From the NCBI GenBank assembly GCA_044337585.1, contig JBIINH010000116.1:1-7299 (forward strand): 7,299 nt of DNA, read 5' to 3'. Numbering within the stretch: the stretch's first letter is position 1; every line of letters starts with the position of its first letter. Below the pieces are notes generated by a model that worked only from the letters and a program-made list of their open reading frames with translations, was not told the DNA's origin and did not search any database. Shown here piece by piece: positions 6,650 through 7,299 of the stretch. This stretch comes from CAYSBE01 sp044337585 (GTDB lineage: Bacteria; Bacteroidota; Bacteroidia; UKL13-3). Position numbers and translations under genes: made by a program.

Positions 6650-7048
6650 TTAATTGTGCGCACCTTTTTTGCAGCAAGTGGGGATGTTTTGATACGCCTT
6701 TGGGTCGGCCGGCATATTATCCGCATCGTAGCCTGTAAGATTTACCGCACGTTTAATTTTTATGGAATTGGTTTTTTCAGGCTTGTAGGTTACCGTGAAG
6801 ATTTTAGTATCTACATTCAACTCGGATGATACCACACCTTTTTCGTAAGCCATGGCTTTTTCCAATGCATCCTTACACATTTCACATTCCGATGAAGTAA
6901 GAATTTTAATGGTTACGGTGCCATCGACATTTACTACCGAATCCTGAACAAATGGCTTGACTTCGTTTTGTGAAGCGCTTTCGCTGTTGATTTGTGCCTG
7001 TGCCGATACCCCGATCAGCAAAGAGGCGATGATGATGATGTATTTCAT
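6650..7048 (-). CDS. Exported heavy-metal-associated (HMA) domain protein
   Basis: This 132-residue protein starts with a clear signal peptide (MKYIIIIASLLIGVSAQA-Q, likely cut after residue 18), so it should act in the periplasm. Residues 45-110 fit an HMA/ferredoxin-like domain: beta strand TVTIKILTSS, a metal-binding loop with Cys55 and Cys58 (CEMC), helix KDALEKAMAYEKGV, strands SSELNVD and IFTVTYKPE, helix SIKIKRAVNLTGYDA. The tail PTCCKKGAHN has a vicinal Cys pair (125-126) and a His that could add metal ligands. Such domains bind Cu(I), Hg(II) or similar soft metals; which metal is not readable here. The usual GMTCxxC is altered to SECEMC, keeping the CxxC pair. I chose ATG 7048 because it begins the signal peptide; an upstream in-frame ATG at 7111 would bury the signal behind 21 residues and start before the predicted promoter. 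It is the first gene of a pair with the aldehyde dehydrogenase. Confidence 0.85.
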   Translation of the reverse strand: MKYIIIIASLLIGVSAQAQINSESASQNEVKPFVQDSVVNVDGTVTIKILTSSECEMCKDALEKAMAYEKGVVSSELNVDTKIFTVTYKPEKTNSIKIKRAVNLTGYDADNMPADPKAYQNIPTCCKKGAHN

Positions 7049-7080
7049 TTTATTTGATTTTAAAAAGGTTTGAAAGATTA

Positions 7081-7112
7081 CAAGGTTAGTTATTAGACTA
7101 TTTAACCACAAA
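7081..7112 (-). promoter_or_regulatory. Possible promoter of the HMA-ALDH unit
   Basis: On the minus strand, TTTG (7112-7109) is followed by 20 bases and TAACCTTG (7088-7081). The latter matches the Bacteroidota -7 box TAnnTTTG except for one base. The start of transcription would be near 7075, leaving a leader of about 27 bases to ATG 7048. The -33 element lies inside the first CACAAAG repeat. Confidence 0.45.
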
Positions 7113-7155
7113 GGTCACAAAGTATTTATTGCCACATGACTAAAAGAACGCAAAG
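7107..7155. repeat. Degenerate CACAAAG-type repeats
   Basis: CACAAAG occurs exactly at 7107-7113 and 7116-7122, nine bases apart. A one-base variant, CGCAAAG, occurs at 7149-7155, with similar A- and C-rich text between. It resembles, from memory, the CACAAAGGCACAAAG-like intergenic repeats common in Bacteroidota genomes, here partly decayed. No function is known. Confidence 0.5.
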
Positions 7156-7230
7156 AGATTGAACAAACAAATATCTGTCTCGCTTCAAAAACTTGTGCCG
7201 CCACAGGCGTGTTTCTCGCCTCTCTATTCC

Positions 7231-7299
7231 ATTTATTCATTTATTCATTTATTCATTTATTCATTTATTCATTTATTCATTTATTCATTGATTCATTCC
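7231..7299. repeat. Octamer tandem repeat (ATTTATTC)n
   Basis: Seven perfect copies of ATTTATTC run from 7231 to 7286. An eighth with one change (ATTGATTC, 7287-7294) and a partial ATTCC follow to the window edge. ATTCC also stands immediately before the array (7226-7230). The array lies about 180 bases upstream of the HMA start codon. The eight-base period, not a multiple of three, and the near perfection suggest slipped-strand expansion. It could continue or restart outside the window. Confidence 0.95.

Noticed and set aside
6624..6677. Upstream start for the aldehyde dehydrogenase at 6677
   Set aside because: It would overlap the HMA gene and add 18 residues not expected in the family; the standard N-terminus begins at ATG 6623.
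7049..7111. Longer HMA protein starting at ATG 7111
   Set aside because: It would put 21 residues before a normal signal peptide and begin upstream of the predicted transcription start.
7231..7299. Possible CRISPR array
   Set aside because: The units are 8 bases, contiguous and identical, with no unique spacers; it is a simple tandem repeat.

Overview
The window looks like chromosomal DNA of a member of the Bacteroidota. It is AT-rich, and no start codon has a clear Shine-Dalgarno sequence. Start codons sit in A-rich contexts, and the best promoter has the Bacteroidota form (TTTG, 19 bases, TAnnTTTG). The gene set also fits: exported S9 peptidase with a propeller, small Omp85-like barrel, PduO-type adenosyltransferase and exported HMA protein. 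The genus cannot be read from the window.

Left block (1-2374, all minus strand) is a compact probable operon. In transcription order it holds a geranylgeranyl-reductase-family FAD oxidoreductase, a cob(I)alamin adenosyltransferase 16 bases later, and a small Omp85/BamA-TamA-like outer membrane protein. The last gene starts on a GTG that shares one base with the adenosyltransferase stop codon, and it runs off the left edge.

Centre (2458-4836): divergent from that operon is a complete exported S9 (DPP IV-like) serine peptidase on the plus strand. It converges on a tRNA-Lys(UUU) gene on the minus strand. One hairpin with A and T tracts on its two sides probably terminates both. The tRNA has a near-consensus promoter and an inverted repeat between promoter and mature 5' end. 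About 310 bases of AT-rich DNA with no supported gene follow.

Right block (5178-7048, minus strand) is a two-gene unit: a small exported heavy-metal-associated (HMA) domain protein, then an ALDH8-type aldehyde dehydrogenase that closely resembles 2-aminomuconate/2-hydroxymuconate semialdehyde dehydrogenases. That enzyme would act late in the kynurenine or meta-cleavage route, but no other gene of such a pathway is in view. Upstream lie degenerate CACAAAG repeats, a short GC-rich patch and an octamer tandem array that reaches almost to the right edge.

Most of this is ordinary housekeeping and accessory metabolism. I see no defence system, phage, transposon or CRISPR array. The points most worth checking are the TAGTG-coupled Omp85-like gene, the altered substrate-anchoring residues of the peptidase, the tRNA leader inverted repeat, and the repeats at the right edge.
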